NCBI GenBank assembly: GCA_016707895.1
Contig: JADJGV010000008.1
Span: 310,001-374,000 of the forward strand
DNA: 64,000 nt
Source of the DNA: Myxococcales bacterium
Lineage (GTDB): Bacteria; Myxococcota_A; Polyangia; Haliangiales; Haliangiaceae
Direction: 5' to 3'
The stretch's first letter is position 1. Each line of letters starts with the position of its first letter. The notes under the pieces were generated by a model. It searched no databases, was not told the origin of the DNA, and was given only the letters and a program-made list of their open reading frames with translations. A program made the position numbers and the translations under genes. Shown here one piece after another: positions 22,979 to 32,144 of this stretch.

Positions 22979-24901
22979 ATGAGGCCCCCCGCGCTCGTGA
23001 TTCTTCTCGTCGTGGGACTGGTGGCGTCGTGCCGCCGGTCGGCGGACGAGTCGGCTGCGCCTCCGGCGGACGATCGGGTGCGCCGCGCCGCGGCCTTGCT
23101 CGACTACGTCGCGTCCGACTACGGCGACGCGGTCGTCGACGGCCAGATCGCGAGCGAGACGGAGTACCGCGAACAGTTGGACTTCCTCCGCGGCGCGCGG
23201 GAGCTGGTGTCGGAGCTCCCTCCGGAGCACGCCGACGCCGTGCTGCCGCGGATCGACGCGGCAGCGCGGTTGGTCGGCGAACAAGCACTTGCACCGCAGG
23301 TACTCGCGGCGTGTCGTGCGGCGCGGGCCGAGCTGCTCGCTCGCACTGGTGTCACGTTGGGACCATCGTCCTCGGTATCGCTGGCGCGCGGTGCCGAGAT
23401 CTTCGCGGCGTCATGCGCGGCCTGCCACGGTGCGACCGGAGGCGGCGACGGGCCGGCGGCGCGCGGGCTGAACCCGCCACCGCGCAGCTTCCAGGATCCG
23501 CAGGTGACGGCCGGTCTGTCGCCGGTCCGGGCGTACAGCGCGATCACCGACGGCGTCGCAGGGACGGCGATGTCCTCGTTTGCGACGCTGGGCGAGCGCG
23601 AGCGGTGGGATCTGGCGTTCCTCGTGACCGCACTCCGTCACGATGACGACGCCGCAGAGCGCGGCCGGTGGGCGGTCTCGACGGGGACGGCGCCGGCCCT
23701 CTCGATCGCGCAGCTCGCCAACGCGAGCGACGCCGAGCTGGTCGCCGGTGTCGATGCCGCGCAGGCGGGCGACGTCCTGGCGTTCTACCGTCGCGTGCTG
23801 CCCGCCCAGAGCGACCTGGCCGCGCTTGCGGTCACGCGCCGCGGCGTCGCCGACGCCAAGCGCGCGTATGCCGCGGGCGAGCCCGGCCGCGCCCGACAGG
23901 CGCTCGACGCGGCGTACCTCGACGGCTTCGAGCAGCTCGAAGGACTCCTCCGGGTCGATTCGGCGGATCTGGTCACCGATATCGAGGAGCGCTTCCTCGC
24001 CTTGCGGGAGCTCACGCGCAGCGGCGCGTCGACGTCCGACTTCGGCGCCGCCGCCGATCGGCTGCTGGTGCGCCTCGACGCGGTCGAGAACAGGGTCGCA
24101 GGCGGAGCGTCGGCCAAGGCCGCGTTCGTGGCGGCCCTCGTGGTGGTGGTCCGGGAGGGCGTCGAGTCCGCCCTGTTGCTGATGCTGCTGTTCGGCCTGG
24201 TGGCGCGAGCAGGGCAAACGGGCGACCGGCGCGCGGTACACGCGGGATGGATCGGCGCCGTCGTGCTCGGAGTCGTCACGTGGATCGCGTCGGAGGCGGT
24301 GGTGCGGATGGGCGGCGGCAACCGTGAGCTCGCCGAGGGCGTGGTCGCCCTGTTCGCCGTGGTGGTCCTCGTCTACGCCGGGCACATCGTGCTCGCGCGG
24401 ATGGACGCCGAGCGCCGGATCGCCGAGCTCAAGCGCCGGTTCGCGTCGATCCCGCCCGCGCGTCGGCGCGTCGTGCTGTTCGGCATGGCGTTCGTCGCCG
24501 TGTTCCGCGAGGTCTTCGAGGTCGTGCTGTTCCTTCGCGCGATCGAGCTCTCGGCCGGCGACGCCCACGCCGCGATCGGGCTGGGGGTCGCCGCCGGCGC
24601 GATCGCGTGCGTGGGCTTGGTCTTCGCCTTTCGCCTGCTGCGTGGCCGGATCCGGCCGGGCGCGATCCTGAACGGCGCCGGCGTGCTGCTCTGCGCGCTC
24701 GCGCTCGTCCTCGCCGGCAAGGGCGTGCGTTCGCTGCAGGAGGCCGGCGTGCTGGCGGTGCGCGCGTTCGACGGCCCCCGGATCGATCTCCTCGGCGTCT
24801 TCCCGACCATCGAGACGACGTTCGCGCAGGTCGTCGTCGCGCTGGCGATCGCGCTGGTTGCCGTCGTGGGTCGCCGGCCCCGAGCGGAGGCGCCCACGTG
24901 A
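22979..24901 (+). CDS. Cytochrome c-FTR1 iron-permease fusion lipoprotein
   Basis: 640 residues. A signal/lipobox (LVVGLVASC, Cys18) is followed by a helical region, a class I cytochrome c domain with CAACH at 146-150 and GTAMSSFA as likely axial-Met segment, another helical linker, and from ~residue 375 seven membrane helices of the FTR1/EfeU family. The REGVE and REVFE motifs (R-E-x-x-E), the iron-path signatures, are both intact. This cytochrome-FTR1 architecture is known in bacteria and may oxidise Fe(II) during uptake. ATG 22979 has a GAGG SD; a GTG at 22967 overlapping the czcA stop (GTGA) is an alternative. Its presence in an efflux operon is notable. Confidence 0.88.
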   Translation: MRPPALVILLVVGLVASCRRSADESAAPPADDRVRRAAALLDYVASDYGDAVVDGQIASETEYREQLDFLRGARELVSELPPEHADAVLPRIDAAARLVGEQALAPQVLAACRAARAELLARTGVTLGPSSSVSLARGAEIFAASCAACHGATGGGDGPAARGLNPPPRSFQDPQVTAGLSPVRAYSAITDGVAGTAMSSFATLGERERWDLAFLVTALRHDDDAAERGRWAVSTGTAPALSIAQLANASDAELVAGVDAAQAGDVLAFYRRVLPAQSDLAALAVTRRGVADAKRAYAAGEPGRARQALDAAYLDGFEQLEGLLRVDSADLVTDIEERFLALRELTRSGASTSDFGAAADRLLVRLDAVENRVAGGASAKAAFVAALVVVVREGVESALLLMLLFGLVARAGQTGDRRAVHAGWIGAVVLGVVTWIASEAVVRMGGGNRELAEGVVALFAVVVLVYAGHIVLARMDAERRIAELKRRFASIPPARRRVVLFGMAFVAVFREVFEVVLFLRAIELSAGDAHAAIGLGVAAGAIACVGLVFAFRLLRGRIRPGAILNGAGVLLCALALVLAGKGVRSLQEAGVLAVRAFDGPRIDLLGVFPTIETTFAQVVVALAIALVAVVGRRPRAEAPT

Positions 24902-25470
24902 CCGACCGGACGAGATGGCGCCGCGCCGCGATCGGTGCCGTCGTCCTGGTGGCCGTGCAGGCTGCGATCGTGCTCGTGTACACGACACGGGACGGCGCTC
25001 GCCGTAAACCGGCCCCGTCGCGGTTCCCGGTCGAGCCCGTCTCGGGCGAGGTGGCGGTGGAAGCATTCGTGCTGGAGCGACAGGACGGCACACCCTGGAA
25101 GCTCGACACGCTACAGGGGCAGCCGGTCGTGCTCCATTTCTGGGCGACGTGGTGCCGGCCCTGCCGGTACGAGCTCCCCACGCTGCTCGCCCAGCGCGAT
25201 CGGATCCGGCGCGCCGGCGCCGAGCTCGTGCTGGTGAGCGTCGACGACGAGTGGGACGACATTCGCACCTTCTTCGATGGCGCCGTCCCGGCGGAGGTCA
25301 GTCGCGCGCTCGACGACGACTATCGCCAGGTCACCACCGGTGTGCTTCCCGAGACCCTCGTCGTCGACCGCGGCGGCAAGCTGACCACACGCGTGCGCGG
25401 CGCCCGCGACTGGGGTTCGGCGACCGCAGCGACCTTCCTGGACTCCTTGGAGCGATCCGATGACCGATGA
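24898..25470 (+). CDS. TlpA-like membrane-anchored thioredoxin
   Basis: 190 residues. An N-terminal anchor (AAIGAVVLVAVQAAIVLVYT) leads to a periplasmic thioredoxin fold: VVLHFWATWCRPCRYELPTL with the active site WCRPC, and cis-Pro region GVLPETLVVDRGGK. It is a TlpA/ResE-type disulfide reductase, here probably keeping the heme Cys of the adjacent cytochrome domain, or the Cys of the metal-binding proteins, reduced. The GTG start overlaps the FTR1 stop as GTGA, and the 3' end overlaps the ATPase start by 11 bases. All are translationally linked. Confidence 0.9.
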   Translation: MTDRTRWRRAAIGAVVLVAVQAAIVLVYTTRDGARRKPAPSRFPVEPVSGEVAVEAFVLERQDGTPWKLDTLQGQPVVLHFWATWCRPCRYELPTLLAQRDRIRRAGAELVLVSVDDEWDDIRTFFDGAVPAEVSRALDDDYRQVTTGVLPETLVVDRGGKLTTRVRGARDWGSATAATFLDSLERSDDR

Positions 25471-27586
25471 GCGACGTGAGAAGTTGACCGTCCGCGTGGC
25501 GAATCTCGACTGCGAGAACGAAGCCGCTGCGATCCGGCGTGCGATGTCGAGTGCCGACGGGGTGCGCGAGATCGAGGTGAAGCCGACCGCCTCGACGGTG
25601 ACCTTGTGGTTCGACCCCGCCCAGGTGACGCCCGAGCGTTTGAAGGAGCGGCTCGAGGGCGCGGGCTTTCCTCCCGTCGAGCGGGATGCCACGCCTGTGT
25701 CGCCGTGGCGGAGCCCGAAGGTGCTCGCGTCGATTGCCTCGGGCGTCCTCCTCGCCCTCGGATGGATCCTCGGAAGGCTCGGAGCGCCCGAGCTGGTCTC
25801 CGTGATCGCGTACGCCACCGGCATGTTGATCGGTGGCTACTTCTTCGCGCGGGAAGCGATCGAGGACCTGATCTTCGAGCGGGAGATCGGGATCGAGCTC
25901 CTGATGACCGCTGCGGCGATCGCTGCCGCCGCCATGGGCGAGGTCTTCGAGGGGGCGACCCTGGTGTTCCTGTACTCGATGTCGGAGGCCGCCGAGGGCT
26001 ACACCGCGGAGAAAACACGCTCGGCCATCCGCGCGCTCATGAAGCTGGCGCCGGCGACCGCGACCGTGGTCCGCGACGGCAAGGAGATCGAGATCGCGGC
26101 GGAGGAGCTCGTCCCCGGCGATGTCTTCCTCGTGCGCCCGGGCGGCTCGGTCCCGACCGACGGGACGATCCTCACGGGGCGTTCCGCGATCGACGAGTCG
26201 CCGGTGACCGGCGAGAGCGTCCCGGTCGAGAAGGAGCCAGGCGACACCGTCGTCGCCGGAACGATCAATCGATCAGGTGCGTTGGAGGTGCGCGCGACCA
26301 AGGCGTTCGCGGAGAACACGCTGTCGCGCATCATCTTGCTGGTCGAGGAGGCGCAGGAGCGCAAGGGCGCGAGCCAGCGGTTCATCGAGCGTTTTGGGCG
26401 CTGGTACAGCCCCCTGGTGCTGCTCGGCAGCACGCTGGCGGCGATCGCGCCGCCGCTGGTGGCCGGCGTCGCATGGGCGTCGTCGATGCGGCTGGGGACC
26501 ATCCTGCTGGTCGCCGCCGCCCCATGCGCGCTGGTGATCTCGATCCCGATCACGCTGGTCGCGGCGCTCGGGACCGGCGCGCGGCGCGGCATCCTGATCA
26601 AGGGAGGAATCCACGTCGAGGAGCTCGCGCGGATCCGGGTGGTCGCGCTCGACAAGACCGGCACGCTCACCAAGGGCGAGCCCGAGGTGACCGACGTCGT
26701 CGCCGTGCCGGGCTCGCCGACGCCGACGAACCACGACGTCCTCGCGGTCGGCGCCGCAATCGACCGGTGGAGCGAACACCCGCTGGCCCGGGCGATCGTC
26801 GCAGCCGCGGAGTCGCGCGGGCTCGAGGTGCCTTCGTCCTCGGACTTCCAGGCGCTGGTTGGCGCCGGCGCCACCGCCCGCGTCCGCGATCAGCTGGTGC
26901 ACATCGGGAGTCGCGCGTACTTCGCGGAGGTGCTCGGCGTCGACATCGCCGCCGCCCGCGGCGAGCTCGACGCGCTCGAGCAGGAGGGCAAGTCGCTGGT
27001 GTTCATCGGCACCCCGGAGGGGCTGTGGGGCGCGATCGCGCTGCGCGACAACCTGCGACCGGAGGCACGCGACGCGATCCGTGCCCTCAAGGCGCTGGGC
27101 ATCGCGAAGGTCGTGATGCTCACCGGCGACAACGAAGGGACCGCCCGCGCGATCGCCCGCGAGGTCGGGATCGACGACGTGCACGCCAAGCTCAAGCCCG
27201 AGGACAAGGTCAGGCACGTGCGCGAGCTGGCGCAGCGCCACGGCCATCTGCTCATGGTCGGCGACGGCGTGAACGACGCGCCCGCGCTAGCCGAGGCGAC
27301 CGTCGGAGTCGCCATGGGCGCGGCGGGAACCGACGTCGCGCTCGAGACCGCGGACGTCGCGCTGATGGCCGACGATCTCAGGAAGCTGGTCGAGGCGCTC
27401 GCGCTCGGGCGTTCCGCGCAGCGTCTGGTCCGACAGAACCTGATCCTGTCGACGATCGTGATCGCCGGGATGGTCACCGGGACGATCGCGGGCGTGTTCA
27501 CGCTGCCGCTGGTGGTCCTGGTCCACGAGCTGAGCGAGTTCGTGGTCATCGGCAACGGGCTCCGGATCCTGAGGTTCCCGTCGTGA
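25460..27586 (+). CDS. P1B-type heavy-metal ATPase with APC transmembrane motif
   Basis: 708-residue metal-translocating P-type ATPase. The N-terminal HMA-like fold (~8-75) has a single Cys in NLDCENEA instead of CxxC, a variant linked to Zn/Cd/Pb ATPases. Motifs: DESPVTGES actuator, DKTGTLT (Asp398), SEHPLA, MLTGDNEGTA and GDGVNDAPALA. The membrane metal site, normally CPC, reads APC at 354-356 (AAAPCALVIS), so one ligand Cys is missing. The family member is otherwise complete, with the final helices ELSEFVVIGNGLRIL. It probably exports a divalent metal to the periplasm for the RND pump; the altered motif may change specificity. Confidence 0.9.
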   Translation: MTDERREKLTVRVANLDCENEAAAIRRAMSSADGVREIEVKPTASTVTLWFDPAQVTPERLKERLEGAGFPPVERDATPVSPWRSPKVLASIASGVLLALGWILGRLGAPELVSVIAYATGMLIGGYFFAREAIEDLIFEREIGIELLMTAAAIAAAAMGEVFEGATLVFLYSMSEAAEGYTAEKTRSAIRALMKLAPATATVVRDGKEIEIAAEELVPGDVFLVRPGGSVPTDGTILTGRSAIDESPVTGESVPVEKEPGDTVVAGTINRSGALEVRATKAFAENTLSRIILLVEEAQERKGASQRFIERFGRWYSPLVLLGSTLAAIAPPLVAGVAWASSMRLGTILLVAAAPCALVISIPITLVAALGTGARRGILIKGGIHVEELARIRVVALDKTGTLTKGEPEVTDVVAVPGSPTPTNHDVLAVGAAIDRWSEHPLARAIVAAAESRGLEVPSSSDFQALVGAGATARVRDQLVHIGSRAYFAEVLGVDIAAARGELDALEQEGKSLVFIGTPEGLWGAIALRDNLRPEARDAIRALKALGIAKVVMLTGDNEGTARAIAREVGIDDVHAKLKPEDKVRHVRELAQRHGHLLMVGDGVNDAPALAEATVGVAMGAAGTDVALETADVALMADDLRKLVEALALGRSAQRLVRQNLILSTIVIAGMVTGTIAGVFTLPLVVLVHELSEFVVIGNGLRILRFPS

Positions 27587-28236
27587 TCCGAGGCGAGATA
27601 ACGCTCGCGTCGTGGGCCTCGCGGTCGGCTGCGGGGCGGCGCGGCCGTACGGCCCGGCGGTGACCGTGCTGGAGCCGCCCTCCGGGACCCTGACGATCGC
27701 CGGGGGCAGCAGGGCTTCGAGCCGAAGTGCTGGAGGTCAGCGCTGGCGAGGTGGTCCTGGTTGGATTCCGGCGCGAGCGTCGGGATGAGCGCGCGGTCCG
27801 AGTGGCACCCCGCTCGCGCATCTGACTGGAACTGGGGTGACACGCAGAACGGTCCCGGGGTGACACTCGGAAGCGTAGGGGTGACACTCCCTCGGTGGCC
27901 TCCGAGGTCGAGCCCGTCGAACCCGCGCCGCAGTGCCACAACGACTGCGGCCCGTCCGCCAGTTGCAAGGCGGCCGAGCCGGCGCCGATCACCACGAAAC
28001 GACTCCGACCGCCGGCCAGGCGGAGGCCGTCAGCCAATGCGTCCGGGTGTCACCCCATGGCGAGGGTCTGGCGAGAACTGTTACCTATCTCTTGACTCGT
28101 ACCCACGCCGCTCGCACACGCGCCCAACGCGCTGCCACTTTGCTGCCACTCCCTGCGGAACAGCGCGGTACAGCGCGGCACAACGCGGGCCCAAGGTGCT
28201 GAAATCCCTGCACCGAGGCGGAACTATTTGTCCCTA
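27587..28236. other. Gene-free right end of island with inverted/direct decamer repeats
   Basis: About 650 bases with no convincing gene. It contains GGGGTGACAC three times in direct orientation (27834-27843, 27857-27866, 27878-27887) and its inverse GTGTCACCCC at 28047-28056. Regularly spaced terminal repeats of this sort are seen at transposon ends such as IS21-type elements, so this may be the scar of a lost insertion sequence. The rest is low-value degenerate sequence. Confidence 0.5.
28131..28148 (+). repeat. Right copy of 18-bp island-end direct repeat
   Basis: GCTGCCACTTTGCTGCCA, identical to 14683-14700 and in the same orientation. The first GCTGCCA is also echoed by a third partial GCTGCCA overlap. 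It lies 88 bases inside the right CAAGATTG copy. Confidence 0.7.
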
Positions 28237-28244
28237 CAAGATTG

Positions 28245-28300
28245 GGGCCCCATCCGGGAGGTCCCGTCGCCGGGCGTCTCGCGTCTTGGGTGGGGGCCCC
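28245..28300. repeat. Single right-hand copy of the 49-bp repeat
   Basis: Same unit as the array at 14426-14622, with one substitution (CTTGGG for CTCGGG), directly abutting the right CAAGATTG. It ends in the rpsA terminator region. Confidence 0.85.
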
Positions 28301-28343
28301 GTGGGGGCATGACCCCACGGGGGAGGGCCTGGCGACAGGCCCT
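28297..28343 (-). terminator. Double hairpin downstream of rpsA
   Basis: Two stem-loops in series just after the rpsA stop: AGGGCCT/AGGCCCT (28324-28343, 7 bp, 6-base loop) and CCCCGTGGGG/CCCCACGGGG (28297-28322, perfect 10 bp, 6-base loop). No T run. Likely the rpsA terminator. Confidence 0.65.
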
Positions 28344-28347
28344 CTAA

Positions 28348-30114
<1,767 letters not shown>

Positions 30115-30244
30115 GATGAAAAGTGGCTCCTCAGACGAATTTACGCAGGGCTGTCCCGGCGCAGGGGCGAAGGAGTACTAGCGGCCCCCCCCAAAGTCAA
30201 CGCCTGGTTGCCCGCCCCGCGCCGATTCTGGCCCCACCATCCAG

Positions 30245-30318
30245 CCCGTCCCCGTCCCCGTCCCCGTCCCCGTCCCGTCCCCGTCCCCGTCCCCGTCCCC
30301 GTCCCCGTCCCCGTCCCC
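30245..30318. repeat. (CCCCGT)n hexanucleotide repeat
   Basis: About twelve near-perfect CCCCGT units in the gap between cmk and rpsA, ending at the cmk stop codon. One unit is shortened by a base. Related hexamer arrays occur at 37720-37830, 51449-51470 and 52775-52860. Confidence 0.9.
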
Positions 30319-30995
30319 TACCCCGCGCGACGCGCGACCTCGGCGGCGATCTGATCGATCACCTCGTCGAGGCTGGCGGTGGACGAGTCGACGATGACCG
30401 CGTCGTCGGCGGCCACCATCGGCGCCACGTCGCGGCTGGCGTCCCGGTCGTCGCGCTCGCGGATCTCGCGCAGCGTGTGCTCGAAGCTGGGCACCGCGCC
30501 GCCGCCGGCCTCGAGCTCGAGCTGGCGGCGCCGGGCCCGCTCCTCGTCCGAGGCGGTCAGGAAGAACTTGGCGCCGGCCTGGGGGAACACCACGGTGCCG
30601 GTGTCGCGGCCCTCGACCACCACCCCGCCGCTCCCGCCGAGCCGCCGCTGCAGCGCGAGCAGGGCCGCGCGCACCGCGGGGTGGCGCGAGACCAGGGACG
30701 CGGCCTTGGACGCCTCGGGCGTGCGGATCGCCGCGGTCACGTCGGCGCCGCCGAGGAAGACGTGGTTGACGTCGCCCTCGAACGCGAAGTCGATCGCCAG
30801 GTCGGCGGCGATCGCCGCCAGCCCGGCCTCGTCGTCGAGGTCGAGGCCGCGGCCGAGCGCGGTGACGGCGACCGCGCGGTAGATCGCGCCGGTGTCGAGC
30901 AGCCGATAGCCGAGGCGGCGCGCCAGCCGGCGCGCCACGGTGGACTTGCCGGCGCCGGCCGGGCCGTCGATGGTGACCACGAGCGGTGTCGACAT
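30318..30995 (-). CDS. cmk: Cytidylate kinase
   Basis: 225-residue CMP/dCMP kinase. P-loop IDGPAGAGKST at residues ~8-18, YRLLDTGAIYRAVAV, the CMP-binding RTPEASKAASLVSRHPAVRA, GRDTGTVVFPQAGAKFFL and the LID-like REIRERDDRDASR. All essential features are intact. The ATG at 30993-30995 is preferred to an in-frame start 6 codons upstream because a TAGTGT box ends 7 bases before it, the same layout seen at other genes here. It is divergent from a membrane-protein gene with only 52 bases between starts. rpsA follows downstream. Confidence 0.95.
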   Translation of the reverse strand: MSTPLVVTIDGPAGAGKSTVARRLARRLGYRLLDTGAIYRAVAVTALGRGLDLDDEAGLAAIAADLAIDFAFEGDVNHVFLGGADVTAAIRTPEASKAASLVSRHPAVRAALLALQRRLGGSGGVVVEGRDTGTVVFPQAGAKFFLTASDEERARRRQLELEAGGGAVPSFEHTLREIRERDDRDASRDVAPMVAADDAVIVDSSTASLDEVIDQIAAEVARRAG

Positions 30996-31002
30996 CGCGC
31001 GC

Positions 31003-31008
31003 ACACTA
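31003..31008 (-). promoter_or_regulatory. TAGTGT -10-like box of cmk
   Basis: TAGTGT, 7 bases before the cmk ATG on the minus strand, placing the transcription start at or next to the start codon. No SD is visible. Confidence 0.5.
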
Positions 31009-31035
31009 CACACTGCGGGCAGCGCCGGCCAGTGC

Positions 31036-31041
31036 TACCGT
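31036..31041 (+). promoter_or_regulatory. TACCGT -10-like box of the membrane-protein gene
   Basis: TACCGT ends 6 bases before the GTG at 31048; no SD lies between. Its mRNA would be leaderless. Confidence 0.5.
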
Positions 31042-31047
31042 CACCGC

Positions 31048-31842
31048 GTGGACGCCGCCGCCGAGCCGGTCCCCGAGCGCCGCTGGCGCCGGTTCGCCGA
31101 CGTCGTCGCGCTGACGCTGGGCGCCAACGTCTGGCTGTCGCTGGTGCTCATCCCATCGGTGCAGATCGGCGCGCTGCACGGCGCGGCCCGGCTGGTGGTC
31201 GCGCTCTTGCCGCTGGTGGTGCTGGGCGTCGGCATCGCGGTGCGCTCCGAGCTGATCTTGCTGGGCGGGTTCCCGTCGGCGCTGCTGGTGCCGATCTCGC
31301 TCGACCCGGCGATCGCCGCGGCCCACCTGTTCGGTCCGGTGCGGTTCTTCGTCGTCGCGGTGGGGGTCGTGGTCTACCTGCTGGCCGGCTCGTACTTCAT
31401 GGCGTTCCATGAACCGGCGGCGCCCCGCTCATCGCGCCCGCTGGCGTCGGCGGCGGAGCCGACCGCCGATCGCTGGCAGCGCCGCGAGCGGGTGTACTGG
31501 ACGCTGACCGCGCTGTCGGTGGTGTGCCCGCTGCTCGGCATCTACTGGGTCAACTTCGATCCGGCGATCAACGCCTTCCTCCAGCAGATGTACGCCGGCC
31601 GGGTGGCGTCGATGTCGACCCTGCTCAACGTGACGGTGCTGGCGCTGTGGCTGGTGCTCTACCTCCACGTGTTCCTCGGCGCGCTCAAGCCGCACCGCAC
31701 CGGCGATCGCGGGCTGGTCACCGACCTGGGCATCCTGCGCAGCCAGGCCAAGTCGGGGCGGCCCCGGGTGCGCTTCCACCTGGCGGTGGCGGCGGCGCTG
31801 ATCCTGATGGCGGTGCTGGTGTACATGCGCCGCGGGGGCTGA
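31048..31842 (+). CDS. Hypothetical multi-pass membrane protein
   Basis: 264 residues, not recognised. About six helices: four in the first 110 residues (VVALTLGANVWLSLVLIPSV, RLVVALLPLVVLGVGIAV, ELILLGGFPSALLVPISL, VRFFVVAVGVVVYLLAGSYF), a cytosolic basic loop, then VYWTLTALSVVCPLLGIYWV and MSTLLNVTVLALWLVLYLHV, and a final one near the C-terminus. The GTG at 31048 is taken as start because a TACCGT box ends 6 bases before it. It heads a run of co-directional envelope genes ending in DUF58. A structural or scaffold role in the envelope is possible. Confidence 0.75.
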   Translation: MDAAAEPVPERRWRRFADVVALTLGANVWLSLVLIPSVQIGALHGAARLVVALLPLVVLGVGIAVRSELILLGGFPSALLVPISLDPAIAAAHLFGPVRFFVVAVGVVVYLLAGSYFMAFHEPAAPRSSRPLASAAEPTADRWQRRERVYWTLTALSVVCPLLGIYWVNFDPAINAFLQQMYAGRVASMSTLLNVTVLALWLVLYLHVFLGALKPHRTGDRGLVTDLGILRSQAKSGRPRVRFHLAVAAALILMAVLVYMRRGG

Positions 31843-31932
31843 GCGCGTCGGGACGAACGGGGGCGCGCGACGAGCCCCGCCCCCACAAGACGATGGCGCG
31901 GGCGGTCGATGGCAGCCCGCGGCCATTCACGC

Positions 31933-31938
31933 TACGCT
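31933..31938 (+). promoter_or_regulatory. TACGCT box before small membrane protein
   Basis: TACGCT, 11 bases before the GTG at 31950. The spacing is longer than at other sites, so the evidence is weaker. Confidence 0.3.
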
Positions 31939-31949
31939 CGGGCCACTCC

Positions 31950-32138
31950 GTGCGGCGCTACTTCTTCGAGGTGCTGGCCCTCGCCTTGATCGGCGGGAGC
32001 ATGTTCTTCTTCAAGGAGTCGATCGACTACCTGGCCCGCCGCGACTACGTGGCGTCGTTGATCGTCATGATGATCGGCCTGGCGGTGATCACCGTGGGCA
32101 AGGAGATGGCGCGCCTGGCCCTGGTGCAGCGCGACTAG
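31950..32138 (+). CDS. Small membrane protein, 62 residues
   Basis: Not recognised. Two helices: FFEVLALALIGGSMFFF and YVASLIVMMIGLAVITVGK, joined by KESIDYLARRD, ending ARLALVQRD. The GTG at 31950 is chosen; an in-frame ATG at 31893 would add 19 residues that do not look structured and overlap a TACGCT box. It is 7 bases before the next lipoprotein gene and so part of the operon. It may be a subunit or assembly factor of a membrane complex. Confidence 0.55.
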   Translation: MRRYFFEVLALALIGGSMFFFKESIDYLARRDYVASLIVMMIGLAVITVGKEMARLALVQRD

Positions 32139-32144
32139 CCGGCC

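Larger units (their letters stand above)
14623..28244. mobile_element. Genomic island with recombinase remnant and metal-resistance operon
   Basis: About 13.6 kb bounded by CAAGATTG (14623-14630 and 28237-28244). The left copy adjoins the 49-bp repeat array and the right copy adjoins another unit of that repeat in the same orientation. Joining the two sides would restore a continuous repeat array. An 18-bp direct repeat also lies just inside each end. The island holds a 5'-truncated tyrosine recombinase, a truncated transposase and a co-directional metal operon with visibly less extreme G/C use than its flanks. Exact ends are uncertain. Confidence 0.65.

Noticed and set aside
28245..28343. 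Gene between the island and rpsA
   Set aside because: Only the 49-bp repeat copy and two hairpins are present; open frames here are short and repetitive.
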